DNA of 64,000 nt from Pogostemon cablin (GCA_023678885.1 CM042958.1:16486852-16550851); one strand, 5' to 3'; shown: positions 1 to 13,012, numbered from the stretch's first letter. Translations and numbers: made by a program. Notes: generated by a model from the letters alone, not told the origin.

Positions 1-1114
1 ACAAAATATCAATAAATTTTGTTAAAATTTTGAGTTTCCCTTATATGTCGTGAGAAGTGTATTATAAGTGAGAGCATTTATTTAGTTTCTCATTCACTAA
101 ACTCATAATTAGATATCTAAAATTATAGAATAAAAGGATACAAATATATACTCCATACAATTGCTACAGTTTAATTGAAGAAATATTATAATTTAATAAA
201 TAAAATAAAAAATGAGTTTATTAAGACATACCCAAAAGAATAAGATGATAAGGGGACGCAATACCGACGTCCGTAATTTCTTCAAACACAGCATGATTGT
301 AACATTTGTGAAACATACAATGATAAGAAAGACCTGCCACATGATTAATAATAAATTTAAATTAAAATTAAAAACAAATCTTATATTACAATATTTAATA
401 TGACGAAATTATAATTATTCTAATTTTCACATCTCCATTACACTCCAAATCATTCCTACACAAAAAAATATATTAAAATTAATGTACTAATATTATGTTT
501 TTTTTGCCTTCTAGACAAGTGACTCGATCACAAATTACAAATTTTATATCGTGGGACATGCATTTCTATTATTAAGAAATTAGTTAATGAGGGGAATGAC
601 GGGACAGTGAATATTAGTGTTCATAAGTAAGCGTGATAATCTTATTATAAATTTTACTTATTAATCGTAGTTTAATTTAATAGTTGTAATTATATAATCT
701 CTTTATTATTAATTTTTTATACATATTATTAAATTAATAGTATCATTTTCATACCTATAAAACAAAGATTTATGTAAGACCGGATCTCACGTAAGACGGG
801 TCAAATAAAAATCAAATTAAAAAGCGTGGATCTGAGCCTGCTTGAAACCTGTAAAAGCATGTCAAATAACTTGGTTTGATTGATTTATTTATTTTATTTT
901 TTTTAACTTGTTTCATTTTGCCATTTGATTTATTTATTTATTTTATTTTATTTTTTTTAAGTTAGGCTTTGTTTTGTTTTAGAACATATACTATTATTTA
1001 TTATTACATTTGTATTATTATTCGTAAATAAATCAGGAAAATATTTTCTTTAGAAACACAACTAATATAACGTTAATCGTGTCAAAATAATATATAATTG
1101 GAAAAAAAAATAAT
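1..1114. other. Gene-free AT-rich stretch
   Basis: No open reading frame here resembles a protein family. The stretch is very AT-rich. Around 776-805 a short segment contains 'gaccggatctcacg' and 'taagacgggtc', a motif that recurs in foldback repeats at 11.5 kb, so it is probably a transposon fragment. Confidence 0.6.
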
Positions 1115-1640
1115 AACTTCACTTTTTATTGATTTGTTACCACATTTTACTTATTATAATAATAGTTCATGAAAAAAATTATTTAAATGATTATTGTTTT
1201 TTCATTATCAAGTATTTTTTATTAAAAATGTTATCACTTTTTATCTTTTTAAAAAATATAGTGTTCATTAAATATTTTATTGGACATTTATCACTTTTCT
1301 TTAATTATGTATCACTTTATTATTAAAAATATTATTCAATTTTTATCTGTCCTATAAAATTTTTATCAAATAATTTAATTAGATGTGTATCACTTTTTCT
1401 TAATCAAGTATCACTTTTGATTAAAAATGTTATCACTTATTGTCCTTTTTATAAATTATATATGAAATAATTTGATTATTTGAGTATCACTTTTCCATTT
1501 CAAATATTATTTTTTTATTAAAAATATTATCACTTTTTAATTTATAAAATTTTCATGAAATAACTCAATAATAAGTTTATAATTTTTTTTCTTCTTAGTA
1601 TCACTTTTAAATTTTCAACTATTACTTTTAATTTTCTTAT
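1115..1640. repeat. Degenerate repeat of TATCACTTTT motifs
   Basis: About ten copies of TATCACTTTT or close variants recur on the + strand, mixed with 'attaaaaatgttatcac' and 'ataaaatttttat' segments. They look like a degenerate tandem array with a period of roughly 100-130 bases. The family is not recognised. It could be the interior of an old transposon or an eroded satellite. Confidence 0.5.
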
Positions 1641-2107
1641 TATCACATTATACTTTAAGTATAAATTGTAATTTTAATAATTAATAAAATTTAAAATGTA
1701 TAAAAAAAGAAAAGTGGATTGCAGCCAGACGTTCATGAATATGTCATTTCGGGAGGCTTGGGCTACTGTTTTCTTTATTTTATTTTATTTTATATATATT
1801 ATGATAAATTGATTGATGAATAATTCATCTCATATAAGGAGATCTATAAGATGGTCTCCTACAATACTCATCCTAATGATAAATACACATGTACAGTGTC
1901 CAAAATTGATGATGAGTTCGAATATTTTCATATATAACGAATAAAGGGTTAAAATATTGAAGTGAAACAAAATATTGATGAATTTTTTAATTTTAATTAA
2001 TTAATTTTTTAAATTTCATTGGTCCCCTAAGAAAAATAATTACAATAATATTGATTGGAGTAGTTTCTTAATTTAAAATTTTGAATTTTTTTTATGGCAA
2101 AAATTTC
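1641..2107. other. Gene-free stretch
   Basis: AT-rich sequence with no coding signal and no structure I can name. Confidence 0.5.
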
Positions 2108-2477
2108 TGTGCACCCGCGCGCACGAACCACATTTCGTACGCCTTTAGAATTTTATGTTAAATTGTATACTCTTTAGTATACAGATGTGTACCCTTTATT
2201 TTCTAAAGAAAATTATTGTGTGTATCTGGGCGCATGAACAACACTCTGTGCGCCTTTAGAATTTTTTGTTAAATTGTATACCCTTTAGTATAAAAATGTA
2301 TACCCTTTATTTTCTAAAGAAAAAAAATATTAATGAAAAGTGTATACCATTTAGAACAAAATGGTATACCTTTTATTAATTAAAGTGTATACCTTTAACC
2401 AAAGCAATGTACCCCTTACCCATAATACTAAATTTCTAAAGGCGCACGGAATGTGTTTCGGTGCGCCCGGGCGCACG
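2108..2477. mobile_element. Foldback MITE with GC-rich terminal inverted repeats
   Basis: The left end begins tgcacccgcgcgcacgaa and continues to 'gcctttagaa'. The right end, read on the minus strand, begins gtgcgcccgggcgcaccgaa and also continues to 'gcctttagaa'. Inside the left half a segment of about 110 bases is repeated in tandem, from about 2120 and again from about 2230, including 'gtgcgcctttagaattttt' and 'ccctttattttctaaagaa'. A further end fragment of the same family sits at 2704-2755. I do not recognise the superfamily. Confidence 0.6.
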
Positions 2478-3285
2478 CAAGCCTCACTTTTTTTATTTTA
2501 TATAAGTAAAAATAAATAGAGTTACGTGATTTCTTTAAAAGTATCTTGCTCTAAAATATTTATTATTGAGTCTAAATCATTTTATTATTGAGTTGAGATG
2601 TATCGTGTACCTGGAAATTGGAATATGCAAGGCAGTAAGGGTTAACTTTTGTGAGTATTCATTTCCTATTTTCTAATGTATTGTATATATATTTAGAGTG
2701 AGCTCCTATACACCCGGGCGCATGGAGCATATTCCGTGCGCCTTTACAATTTTCATGTCCCTTTATAATTTAAACTCCTAGGAATACATAGGTTTAAAAT
2801 AAGATTAGAGGGGAGGGTTGTATTCACAACCTCCGTGTCCCATTGGGCACAAGAGCTTTTGTCATATATTTAACAATAAATATATTATTCTGTTGTGAGT
2901 ATTCATTTCCTATTTTCTACTGTATATAAATTTAACAATAAATATATTATTTTTTATATTTAGCTATTCTCTAAAATATTAGCAGAATGATCGGCGTTTT
3001 ATAAATAAGAAATAATTTAAAATCCTAATAACAATGGAGTATAATTTTCTTTAATAGATAAAGAAAACAGTTAATAATAAGAAATGATAATTTTCTTATA
3101 AGATAAGGTATTTAATGAAAATACTCCCTCCATCTTATTTAAAGATTTTTAATTATTTATTATAGTATTTTAATGTATGGAGAGTTAAGAGAAATAATAT
3201 TTTAATTTATAATGAATAATATTATTAGCTATTGTTATGTGTTCATAGAAAATTTCGTGTGAATTCTATCTACTATAAAGGAAGT
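2478..3285. other. Gene-free stretch with a MITE end fragment
   Basis: No gene seen. Positions 2704-2755 carry a fragment of the GC-rich end of the 2108-2477 element ('cacccgggcgcatggagca', 'ttccgtgcgcctttac'). Near 3120 a Stowaway-like end (actccctccatc) is visible without a clear partner. Confidence 0.5.
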
Positions 3286-3500
3286 CACTACAAAAAAATA
3301 TTTTTTAGCAACCAAATTTACAACGGAATTCAATTCGTTGTTAATTACCAACTGAATTATTAGCAACGGATTACCAACGAAATTATTTACCAACGGAATT
3401 GATTTTTTGTTGCTAAAAATTTACCAACCACTGCTTTATCAACAAAATTTTATCAACGGATTCCATTGATAATCCGTTGGTAAGTCAATTTAATAATGGA
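3286..3500. mobile_element. CACTA (En/Spm-type) transposon end
   Basis: The segment starts with CACTACAAAAAAATA, the canonical terminus of plant CACTA elements. It is followed by a dense cluster of subterminal motifs in both orientations, such as 'ttaccaacggaatt' and 'aatccgttggtaa'. The same arrangement occurs at 19977-20365. No matching TAGTG end or transposase is visible nearby, so this is a truncated end or a small deletion derivative. Confidence 0.65.
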
Positions 3501-4690
3501 ATTAAGATTTTTACTAACAGAATATTTCGTTTATCATGAATTTTCAATTCATTAATCATGAATTTTTCTTTCCTGATTATTTTTTATTTTAATACTATGG
3601 TATGTTAATTATTCATGAGAATCTTGAAAAACGCAAGAGTATATAAAATGAATTCCATGTTTACAACAAGCATAAAATCATGAATGAATAATATAAAAGT
3701 AAAAGCCAACGTACCTTAAAAATTGTACTAAATTAACCACCGATCAAGTATCTCTCTTCTCCACTTCTTTATTGAAAAAATAGGTGTGATTTTTATGAGT
3801 ATAACTCAAATAATAATAATTAGATCGCATGTATATATATACACACTATATCCTAACTCTATTTTGTTAGTACTTAATAATTCTTCACGATTTCATGATT
3901 TAGATTTATGTACGATTTCATGATTTAGATTTATGTAAGTATAATGGAGAATAGCCTCTACGACCCATTATTTATTGGGCTCAATCTGCCTATTTTTCTT
4001 TAAATTTAAAATAACTTTACCCAACCATTTCCAGTTCAATAATAATAATAATAATAATAATAACATTATTAAAGTATAATATTTTAATAAGTACAAAGTG
4101 AAAAATAGATTAGAATGGATTTGGATCTCCCTCCATTTATTTTTTGTAAATTTCATGAATTTCTCTTAATTTCTATCATCCATTAAAATCTACCCATATC
4201 AATTTCACTTCATCATTCAAAATATAACTAAATAAAGAAATTAATTTTGACGAGGTGTGTGATAAATTGTGGATATATATAAAGGATAATGATGATTCAC
4301 AAAATTTGAGGAAATATGAAAGGGGTGAATCCATATCCGTTTGGGATACTCTAGTTTATATCTGAAATCCAAATCTATCCAGTTGCCCTGCTTCTGACAA
4401 TTAATAAGCTCCAAAATATTACCCTCCTCCTATCTAAATGAAATTATCTGATGATACAGTGTGTAATTGGGCCTTGGGGACTACACTCTTATGTTGGGCT
4501 ATTGGTAATGGAGTATTATTATCCTCATAAGAACTTTCTTAATCTCTCTCCAAATCTCTAGAAGTTTGCACAAAATTATACACACTTGAAAATAAATAAA
4601 TATACCACTTGCGGTTTGGCGGCGCAAACAGTTTGATAATTGGCAAAAAGTTGTGTGCATATGTATGTATGAATTTTACGTTAAATTGTA
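3501..4690. other. Gene-free stretch
   Basis: No coding signal. A short (AAT)n run lies near 4039-4062. A 25-base direct duplication ('acgatttcatgatttagat') occurs at about 3888 and 3913. Confidence 0.5.
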
Positions 4691-4941
4691 TTTCCTTCGT
4701 CCCATAAATAAATTTATATTTTTTATTTTTGTTCGTCACATAAATAAATTCATACTCTCAAATAAAAAAATAAACATAAATTAATAATTACACAATACAT
4801 TTTAATTTTAAAAATGTCACCCCTTTACAACTCACAAAACTTACTTTATAATTTATTTATTACCTAAAAATATCAAATTACCATTAAAAAACAACTTTTA
4901 CTTAAACTTCGTAACTGTGAACTTCTTGAGACGGAGAGAAT
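4691..4941. mobile_element. Stowaway-like MITE, 262-bp family
   Basis: The ends are ttccttcgtcccataaat and, on the other side, gagacggagagaa, flanked by TA as expected for Tc1/mariner-type Stowaway MITEs. The interior ('cacccctttacaactcac', 'aacttactttataatttatt') matches the elements at 15366-15627 and 60324-60585, so these three form one family. This is a slightly shortened copy lying about 290 bases upstream of the HSF gene's HSE and TATA region. Confidence 0.7.
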
Positions 4942-5086
4942 ATATCACACTAAAGATTAATAAAAAAATATACACCTTTACAATAAAATAATATATACTT
5001 ATTAATTAAATTGTAGTACTATATTCTTTGAAACAAAAAAATATAGATGTGGCCAGCGCACAATAGCGTCGCCCTTGATAATTTGT

Positions 5087-5123
5087 GAACCTTCAAAGAA
5101 ACGATCCACTATCCAGAACCTTC
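5087..5123 (+). promoter_or_regulatory. Two heat-shock element half-site pairs
   Basis: GAAccTTC occurs twice, at 5087-5094 and 5116-5123. This is the inverted nGAAnnTTCn core bound by heat-shock factors. Each is preceded by an imperfect TTC-like triplet at the right spacing (ttt at 5082-5084, atc at 5111-5113). A further GAA at 5098-5100 is one base out of register. They lie just upstream of a TATA box and about 105-140 bases from the HSF start codon. In Arabidopsis, HSFA2 is itself heat-induced through HSEs by HSFA1 factors, so auto- or cross-regulation is a reasonable inference. Confidence 0.65.
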
Positions 5124-5136
5124 TCCTCAACATCCA

Positions 5137-5143
5137 TATATAA
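5137..5143 (+). promoter_or_regulatory. Probable TATA box of the HSF gene
   Basis: TATATAA lies 86 bases upstream of the ATG at 5229 and 14 bases downstream of the second heat-shock half-site pair. That spacing fits a core promoter with a 5' leader of roughly 55-60 bases. Confidence 0.55.
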
Positions 5144-5228
5144 TCACTCTCTCCGATCAAGTATTAGCTATTGATCGATTGGCTTCAATTATACTCAGAA
5201 AAACGATAATCGAGAGCATTATCATCTT

Positions 5229-6776
5229 ATGGATGGTGTGAAAGTGAAATCAGAGGAGGAGAGCAGTGTCACCGGAGGCGGTGGCGCGGGTGGTGCATTG
5301 TCGTCGTCGTCGTCGTCTACTCCGCAGCCAATGGAAGGTTTGCATGATGTGGGTCCACCTCCATTCCTGACCAAGATTTATGACATGGTGGAGGATCCAT
5401 TGACGGATCCGGTGATATCATGGAGCAAAGCTAAAAACAGCTTCATCGTGTGGGATTCTCACAAATTTTCCACCTCTCTCCTCCCGAGATATTTCAAGCA
5501 CAACAATTTCTCCAGCTTCGTTCGCCAGCTTAATACTTATGTAAGTTTTTCAACAACCAATCTTAAATCAAAATTCTCCCCCTATCAAGTTTTTTCGTTT
5601 TTGTCGGAGTTTTTGAGGATTTTTCCCCCCAATTCAGCTGTGATAACTCATTTTGTTTTATTTGTGTGTTATAATTCTGAAATTAGTAGTGTCTGTCTTT
5701 GATTCTGTGAATTTGTTCTTTGGTTCATGTTGTATTGTAATCAATTAACCTTTTCTACTCCCAAATTGATATAAAATTATCACTTATCTTCAAGAAAAGA
5801 TGTTTTCAGTTGAGTAATTAATTTGTCTTCTCCTGATTTGCACAGTGAATTAACAATCTTGTTTATATAGATACTGCAAAACCAAATGAATTCTGATCAT
5901 CTCCTACGAATGCTGTAATGGTGATTCTCACATGTTAGCTGTAGCTGGAAGAGAGGTTGTTTACTCAGCTGAAACTCAGAGACCTTTTGAGTGTTATAGT
6001 GGTACTAAAATATCCTAAATTTGCAGGGTTTTAGAAAAGTTGATCCAGATAGATGGGAATTTGCCAACGAGGGGTTTTTGGGAGGGCAAAAGCATCTCTT
6101 GAAGACCATCAAACGGCGAAGAAATGTGACTCAACAATCTGGAGGTTCTTTAGTAGACATGGGGCACTATGGCATGGAAGAAGAGCTCCAAAGGTTGAGA
6201 CGTGATTGCAGTTTGTTGGCCGCGGAGTTCATGAAGCTCAAACAACAGAATCTGAACTCGAGAGAGCAGATCATGGCAATGGAAGAGAGAGTTCGTATTA
6301 CAGAGAGAAAGCAACAGCAGATGCTAAGGTTCCTTGCTAAAGCACTCAAAAGCCCTATGTTTCTTCAGCAATACCTTGACAGATTCACCAAGGACAAACT
6401 ACGTGTTGAGATAGGCCAAAAGAGGAGGATAACTTTGAGTTCAAGTATTGAGGATCTTCATCAGCCCTCTATTATAGACGAAGAGTTGAACGTGGAAACT
6501 CTGCTCTCTGCTGCACTGGATGATGAATCGAGCAAAAATGTGTGTGGTTCATCAGTGGAGGCGAATCCCTCGAGTGTTGAAACCGGATTGGATGGTATGA
6601 GCACTAGCATATGGGAGGAGTTTCTTAGCGATGGCCTTATGGTTGGTGATGATAAGGTGGAACAAGTGTTTGAGGGTGATCGCCTTTCGGATGTCGAGGT
6701 GGAAGAACTAGTGGCTAAAACAGCAGAATGGGGAGAGGATATACAAGATATTGTGTATCAGTTGGGATTTCTTTAG
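5229..6776 (+). CDS. HSFA2: Heat stress transcription factor A-2-like (HSF30 type)
   Basis: The gene has two exons, 5229-5540 and 6027-6776, and encodes about 353 residues, matching tomato HSF30 in length. It activates heat-shock genes in the nucleus. After an acidic, poly-Ser N-terminus (a TCG repeat at about 5299-5316) comes PQPMEGLHDVGPPPFLTK, the typical class A lead-in to the DNA-binding domain at about residues 40-135. The intron splits the domain after RQLNTY, before GFRKVDPDRWEFANEGFLGG, the conserved HSF intron site. A basic NLS (KTIKRRRN, about 129-136) and a heptad oligomerisation region with the class A insertion follow. An AHA activation motif (SIWEEFL, about 297-303) and a C-terminal leucine-rich export signal (LVAKTAEW ... 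VYQLGFL) complete it. All key parts are intact. HSFA6/A7 are alternatives, but the similarity to HSF30 is closest. Confidence 0.92.
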
Positions 6777-7152
6777 ATGAATCCTGAAACAACACTAGTG
6801 AACTTCGTTGATGTAGGTGTCCTATTCTAGTAGTATTAGTTATGTTTGATTGTGGGAGAACCTTTGGTCTTGATTTGGATTTTATTTCTGACTTTGAAAG
6901 GTTTGTTCTTGAGTAATCTGCAATACTTCTCTGTATATTGAAGTCTAATATCTTTAACAACACATGTAACAGTTTCATTTAATCATTTTTTATCTGTAAA
7001 GAGTATAGTTATATTTGTATCATTAAAGGGTTTTGGCTGTAGCCTAATTTTAGATTAAGAACATGTGTTATCTTTCGAAGTGAACAACTATATTAATTAC
7101 AGTTTGTTTATGTTGCTATAACATAAACAAACCTAGTATTCGGAGGGCACTT

Positions 7153-9154
7153 TTATTTTTGGATGCTTTCAGCTTGAAGAATGCCTTCGCGGATCTGTGA
7201 GGCGATATCCTTCACTGCCTCAGAACCGCGTGGAACGTACACCACAGAAAACTTAGAGGAAGCTCCGATTTCATTCATCGTGTCAAAGTACTGAGTGAGC
7301 AGAACCATGTCCATCACATCCTTTGCTGAAGTCCCCGGGACGTTCTCTGAGAAGGATATGACACTGTCTCGTAGCCCACTCACTATTGCTTGGCGCTGTC
7401 GAGCGATTCCAACCCCAGACAAGTATTTCGACTCAGCGTCTCCCTTTGCTTTCTTGACTAGCCAATTCGTGTGCTTGAGCCCTCTTTTGTGTAGCAACCC
7501 TCGTCCTAGCAGCTAGGCAAACATGCAAGAAAGAATAATCAGCTTATATAGGTTGAAAGTTGCTCTCATTAAATCATCACTCAAATGGCCAATTCTGCAA
7601 ATTTTCACATATATTAAGAGTACATATTCATTGTTATCTGTATTAAAAATTTATTCTAGATCTTCCTATTTTACCTTTATGTTAAAAAAAAAAAAGAAAT
7701 CTGCATTAAAAACTAGAAATATTGAATAGGCCTACATTGTGGAACAAACGAAAAAAAAGAAAGTGTCTTATCTTTTCGAGGCAGAACTAGTATTATGTTT
7801 CAAAATTTGACTGGAATATGTTACCTTCATTGATCTTATTCATGGCTGTCTTAACTTGAGCATCTGGTTCTACGTCCACAATGAGGGTCTGGACAATTTC
7901 AACTCCATACGACGACATGGCCAGCTCGCGGAACCAACCTTTGAAGAAAGTAATATTAACCAACTCAGAAAGCATGCAGCAATGGAATTCTTGAGAGGAT
8001 ACGTCACCTTTTCAAGTTCATCTTTCACAGCTTTTGCTATGTCCCTCTTCTGTTCAAAAACAGCATCCAATTCCAATCTTGACACACTAGCTCTGATAAC
8101 TTTGGGGAAAACAGATGGCAAAAGGTCATACTCTTGTATGATAATTGGTTTAGCAACTAAAATCAGATCATCTCTGCAGTTTGTATCAATGTTGAAATGA
8201 TAGTATTTGATAGACACTCTATGAACATCCAAGATTATTGGGCGAAATAATTACACAAATAGTCAAAACTAACAAAACCAAGTGAACGACATAAACACTA
8301 TTAAGAATATATGAAAACAATTAGAAAAAGAAAAAGAAAACTACCAACTCATGCATGATCTATGAGATCATGAATTGTAGAAGAATTTTTACAAGCAAGA
8401 GGGTACTTAAAGTCATCCAAAATAATATATAAAGATAATTTAAGAAATAAAAACCCATGATGTATGAGAGCAAGAATGATGAAAGAATCCTACAAAAGCA
8501 AGAGAACACTTAGAATATCAATTACCACCATACCATCAAAAGCATAAGCTTGGATCTGTGCTTTTGTGTCAGTAAGCTTATAATATGCATCAGCTGCATT
8601 TTCAGCAACAATTCGGTATTGGATGGATGCAACCACAGTAACAAATACATAGTCCTGAAACAACAAATAGTGTAAAATCAAAGAAGAGAAGATTGGTCGA
8701 GTGCGTGGAGGGCTAGAAGGAAGAATATCAGCAACTTGGAAATTGTTGTAAATGATTCCAATGGTTGAGTGACAAATTTTACAAGAGAGAGTTTCAACCA
8801 GAATCAAAGCGAAACTGCTGTACCATAAGATCATGCACAAGATTTAGATACATAACAGAGGAATGAGCCTAAAATCATTATATGTGATCATGTAGCAGCT
8901 AGGTAGCCTAGGTTTAATCTTACAATCAGTGGTTATAAAAAAAACAAAAACAAGGAAGCACACACCTTGGTTTTCGTTTCACAGCGCACGTCTAGCTGCT
9001 GCACACGCAGTGATAGCGTGCTAGCCAACCGGAACCCGAAACACCAAGGCAAGCAATGGCACCCAGGTCCTAACACATCACTAAATTTCCCAAATTGTTC
9101 CTTCACAGCAACAGTTGATTCATCCACTTGAACACAACACAGTGATTGACCCAT
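7153..9154 (-). CDS. HIR1: Hypersensitive-induced response (HIR) protein, frame broken in last exon
   Basis: Five exons on the minus strand: 9154-8966, 8654-8534, 8099-8008, 7924-7825 and 7512-7153. HIR proteins are plasma-membrane stomatin/prohibitin-family scaffolds that associate with NLRs and promote hypersensitive cell death. The N-terminus MGQSLCCVQVDESTVAVKEQ has the myristoylation and palmitoylation signature (MGxxxCC). Later motifs QYFDTMNEIGASSK and ASQIREGILQAE are standard HIR. The exons total 862 bases where 864 would give about 287 residues, the family length. The deficit is at 7456-7462 in exon 5: the frame before it reads AARTRVATQKRAQAHEL, and the frame after it reads VKKAKGDAESKYLSG. 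Two bases are missing. Read strictly, the protein ends after about 190 residues. The exon 4 acceptor also looks shifted by one codon (CTG before GCC). It is either a recent pseudogene or a sequence error. Confidence 0.85.
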
Positions 9155-10020
9155 TGTTTAGAGCTACAAGCAAAATAATCTTATAAAGTTAAACTGGGAA
9201 TTACATGTAATACAACCCCTTTTAAAAACTTCTCTATAACTCAAAATATTAGTACTTGTATAATTTAAGATTGAGTCTAAATGGCTATATTTTGCATATT
9301 CAAGAGCAAGTTTGGTCAAGAAGATCTTGAAAAAACTGCATCATTGCAGATAGTTTAAACCATTTCAATAATACTTCATCTGATGAGCATATAGAACAAC
9401 AACAACCAAGAACACCCAATAAATATCAAAAGGGACAATTATAAGGATTAAATCTCCATTATCAGAAAGCAAGACCACAAATTTACATAGTATTGTAAAA
9501 AAAAAAAAATCATTGCAGGTAAGCATTTAGACACTAAACTATCATAATTCCTAACTAAAAATAAAAGAGGCAGAGAGAGCAGGGCAGAAACACATAGTAA
9601 TTCAAGTAGAAAACCAAAACCCCAAATTTTATTTTTTAATATTTTTTATTTTGCCAACAAACAACTTTGCCAAGTGATCATTCTCTCAATAGTATGAGTA
9701 TCTACTCCAAAAACTTAAGGGAAAAAAAAAACAGAGAGAACATTATATACAAACACAAAAAAATAGGAGTATAATTTAAAGAAAACTTGCAAGCAACACA
9801 AGAGAGCCTGTAAATAACCTTTGAAGAAATTGTTTAGTAGGGAAGGGAAAACAAAAGAATAATGTACCTCCTCCCTCTCTTTGAAATTTTATAAAATTTC
9901 AATTAAGTGTTTGCCTGTGTCCTTTTACAGTTTACTAAATAGACATGTTGATGAATATATGGAACCTAGGGTTGGGTAATATAGGTATACCGAAAATATC
10001 GATACCGTACCGATACCGTA
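9155..10020. other. Gene-free stretch upstream of HIR
   Basis: Presumed promoter and 5' flank of the minus-strand HIR gene. Poly-A and AT-rich tracts, no coding signal. Near 9990-10030 there is a short repeat of 'gataccgtacc' and 'ttcggtat', a palindromic motif common in plant transposon ends. Confidence 0.5.
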
Positions 10021-10060
10021 CCAAAAATTTCGGTATGAAAAAATTCATAACAGTTTGCTA

Positions 10061-10546
10061 TTAAGACATCCCCATTCTTGAAAACCTTGTAATCCAACCA
10101 TATTCCTTCATCATCCATATCATCACACTCTCATTATCACATAATCCTAGCTGATCATCAGCCATGTTGAAAATATTTGTACCTTTTCTCACCGGACAAT
10201 TGATGGTGCTAAGAACACTGTCCGATCGGATCATGACTGAGACCCGTACAAATCCTAACCACCTTGTATTCACCTGTCCAAAACCCAGCATAATGGAGTA
10301 GTAGTAAGAGCAGTCAAGCTCTTTAGGAAACTGCAACCTGACATATTCGCGAGTAATTGGATTGGATATGTAATAAACATCATCATACCAATGATCTCGA
10401 TCACGCATGAATAGCAAACCATTAGTTGAACCAGTAATGCATATTCTATTAGCAGGGCGTGGGAAACAACTGATTATCCATTCATACTTTAGCATTGACT
10501 TATTCTGCAGCGGCAAATTGAGGTGTCTCATGGGTCCGTTTACCAT
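10061..10546 (-). pseudogene. F-box-associated (FBA) domain gene fragment, copy A
   Basis: The 161-residue reading frame contains the typical F-box-associated beta-propeller repeats: a GLLFMRD segment, YYISNPITREYVRLQFP, SIMLGFGQ and VWMMKEYGW-like sequence (WMMKEYGW). These domains sit C-terminal to an F-box in SCF ubiquitin-ligase receptors. No F-box is visible upstream, and the frame ends early after RMGMS, so it is a fragment. Two related fragments lie at 19.4 kb and 21.8-24.0 kb. Confidence is high for the family and low for function. Confidence 0.65.
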
Positions 10547-10819
10547 AATGGTTAGGGTTAAGGTTTATTTTTAATTATTTTATTTATTAATTAATATATT
10601 TTTTAACATTCTTATTTTAATATATTAGAAGTAATTTTATAATTCCAAATGTTATTAGTTAAACCAAGTTTAATTATTATGGGAGAAACGCCAAGGCAAT
10701 TTTTTCATTCTCAAACTTTATTTGTGTTCTGTTACAAATATATCCTTATAGTCAATTTTTGTTCAAAATGCCCCCATCCCTTTAATTTTTATTCTCTGCT
10801 TCTAGATATTCATTTTACT

Positions 10820-10987
10820 ATTTTTGACGTCCGGTTCAAAAGTATCTATTTCCTCTATTTAGTAAAAACGTACACAAAATGACCCACCACTTCCTTCTAA
10901 TACAACTACTTACTTTACATATAATAATAATATTTCTTAACCCACATACAAAAAGCGAACGGATACCTTAGAACCGGACGGAGGGAG
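10820..10987. mobile_element. Stowaway-like MITE fragment
   Basis: The right end reads ccggacggagggagta and the left region contains the complementary gacgtccggttc. The interior resembles other Stowaway-like copies here ('ctaatacaactactta'). Confidence 0.45.
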
Positions 10988-11004
10988 TATTATTTTATCA
11001 TTTA

Positions 11005-11295
11005 GTGTCGGTAATGATGTCAGATATCCGACACCATCGTTATAACATCGGATGTCGAATTCAGTGTCAGTTATGTATCGGAGCCCCGACACAGGACACC
11101 GACATCATGCCCAACGCTACCGTCATAAAATTGAATGTCAGATTTGGTGTCGGTCAAAGTGTCGGAGACCCGACATAGAATATCAACACCATATCAGATA
11201 CCATCAGAGCCCCAATATAACATACTGACGTAATATAACGGATTCGTTGTCGGTTAAGGTGTCGGAACTCCAACATAAAATACCGACGTTTGGTA
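11005..11295. repeat. Cluster of GTCGG/CCGAC motifs in both orientations
   Basis: About a dozen short motifs of the type gtgtcgg, ccgacac and accgacat recur over 290 bases in both orientations, spaced roughly 20-30 bases apart. This layout is typical of subterminal repeats of CACTA-type transposons, but I see no clear CACTA terminus here. Confidence 0.5.
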
Positions 11296-11530
11296 CAAGG
11301 TTGACATTCTTTTTAGGTTAAAGGATACTTTGGTAAAAAATTTAAATTCGAGTAAAAAATTGAGCATTTTTTATAAATATAGGATGGCAATCAATTTTGG
11401 TTACATTTTGGGATTAGGCTAGGGCAACCCCAATGGTTGGGCTGTACCAAATTACTAAATTTTTTAGTGATTTGGTACACTCCTTTTTCAATGATTGGAC
11501 TCAAAATTTGGCACAAAAGAGAATGAGAAA

Positions 11531-11812
11531 CTCTCTTATGAGATGATTTTTTTATGAGACGGTTGTGAGACGGGTCGATTCATTACTAAAGTATGCTTAT
11601 TATATAGGTAAAATATGCTTAATTATGGTTAAAATATGTCAATAATGAATCGTATTATAACACCATAAAATCATACTTTAATTCATCATTTATCATCATA
11701 CTTTAAAAAACATATTTTAACAACCATTAAACATACTTTATCTATATAATAGATATATATTTTAACACGTCTCACAAATCGTCTCACATGTATAATGTCT
11801 CACAAGAGAATT
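11531..11812. mobile_element. Foldback MITE (TGAGACG family)
   Basis: The two halves are imperfect inverted copies of each other. The left half has tgagacggttgtgagacg and 'ataggtaaaatatgctta'. The right half has the complements 'cgtctcacaaatcgtctcac' and 'aaacatactttatctatata'. It is about 280 bases in all. Related fragments are at about 780-805, 19230, 21580 and 35410. Confidence 0.55.

Positions 11813-13012
<1,200 letters not shown>

Noticed and set aside
7295..7516. Plus-strand reading frame over HIR exon 5
   Set aside because: It is the antisense shadow of a clearly conserved minus-strand exon.
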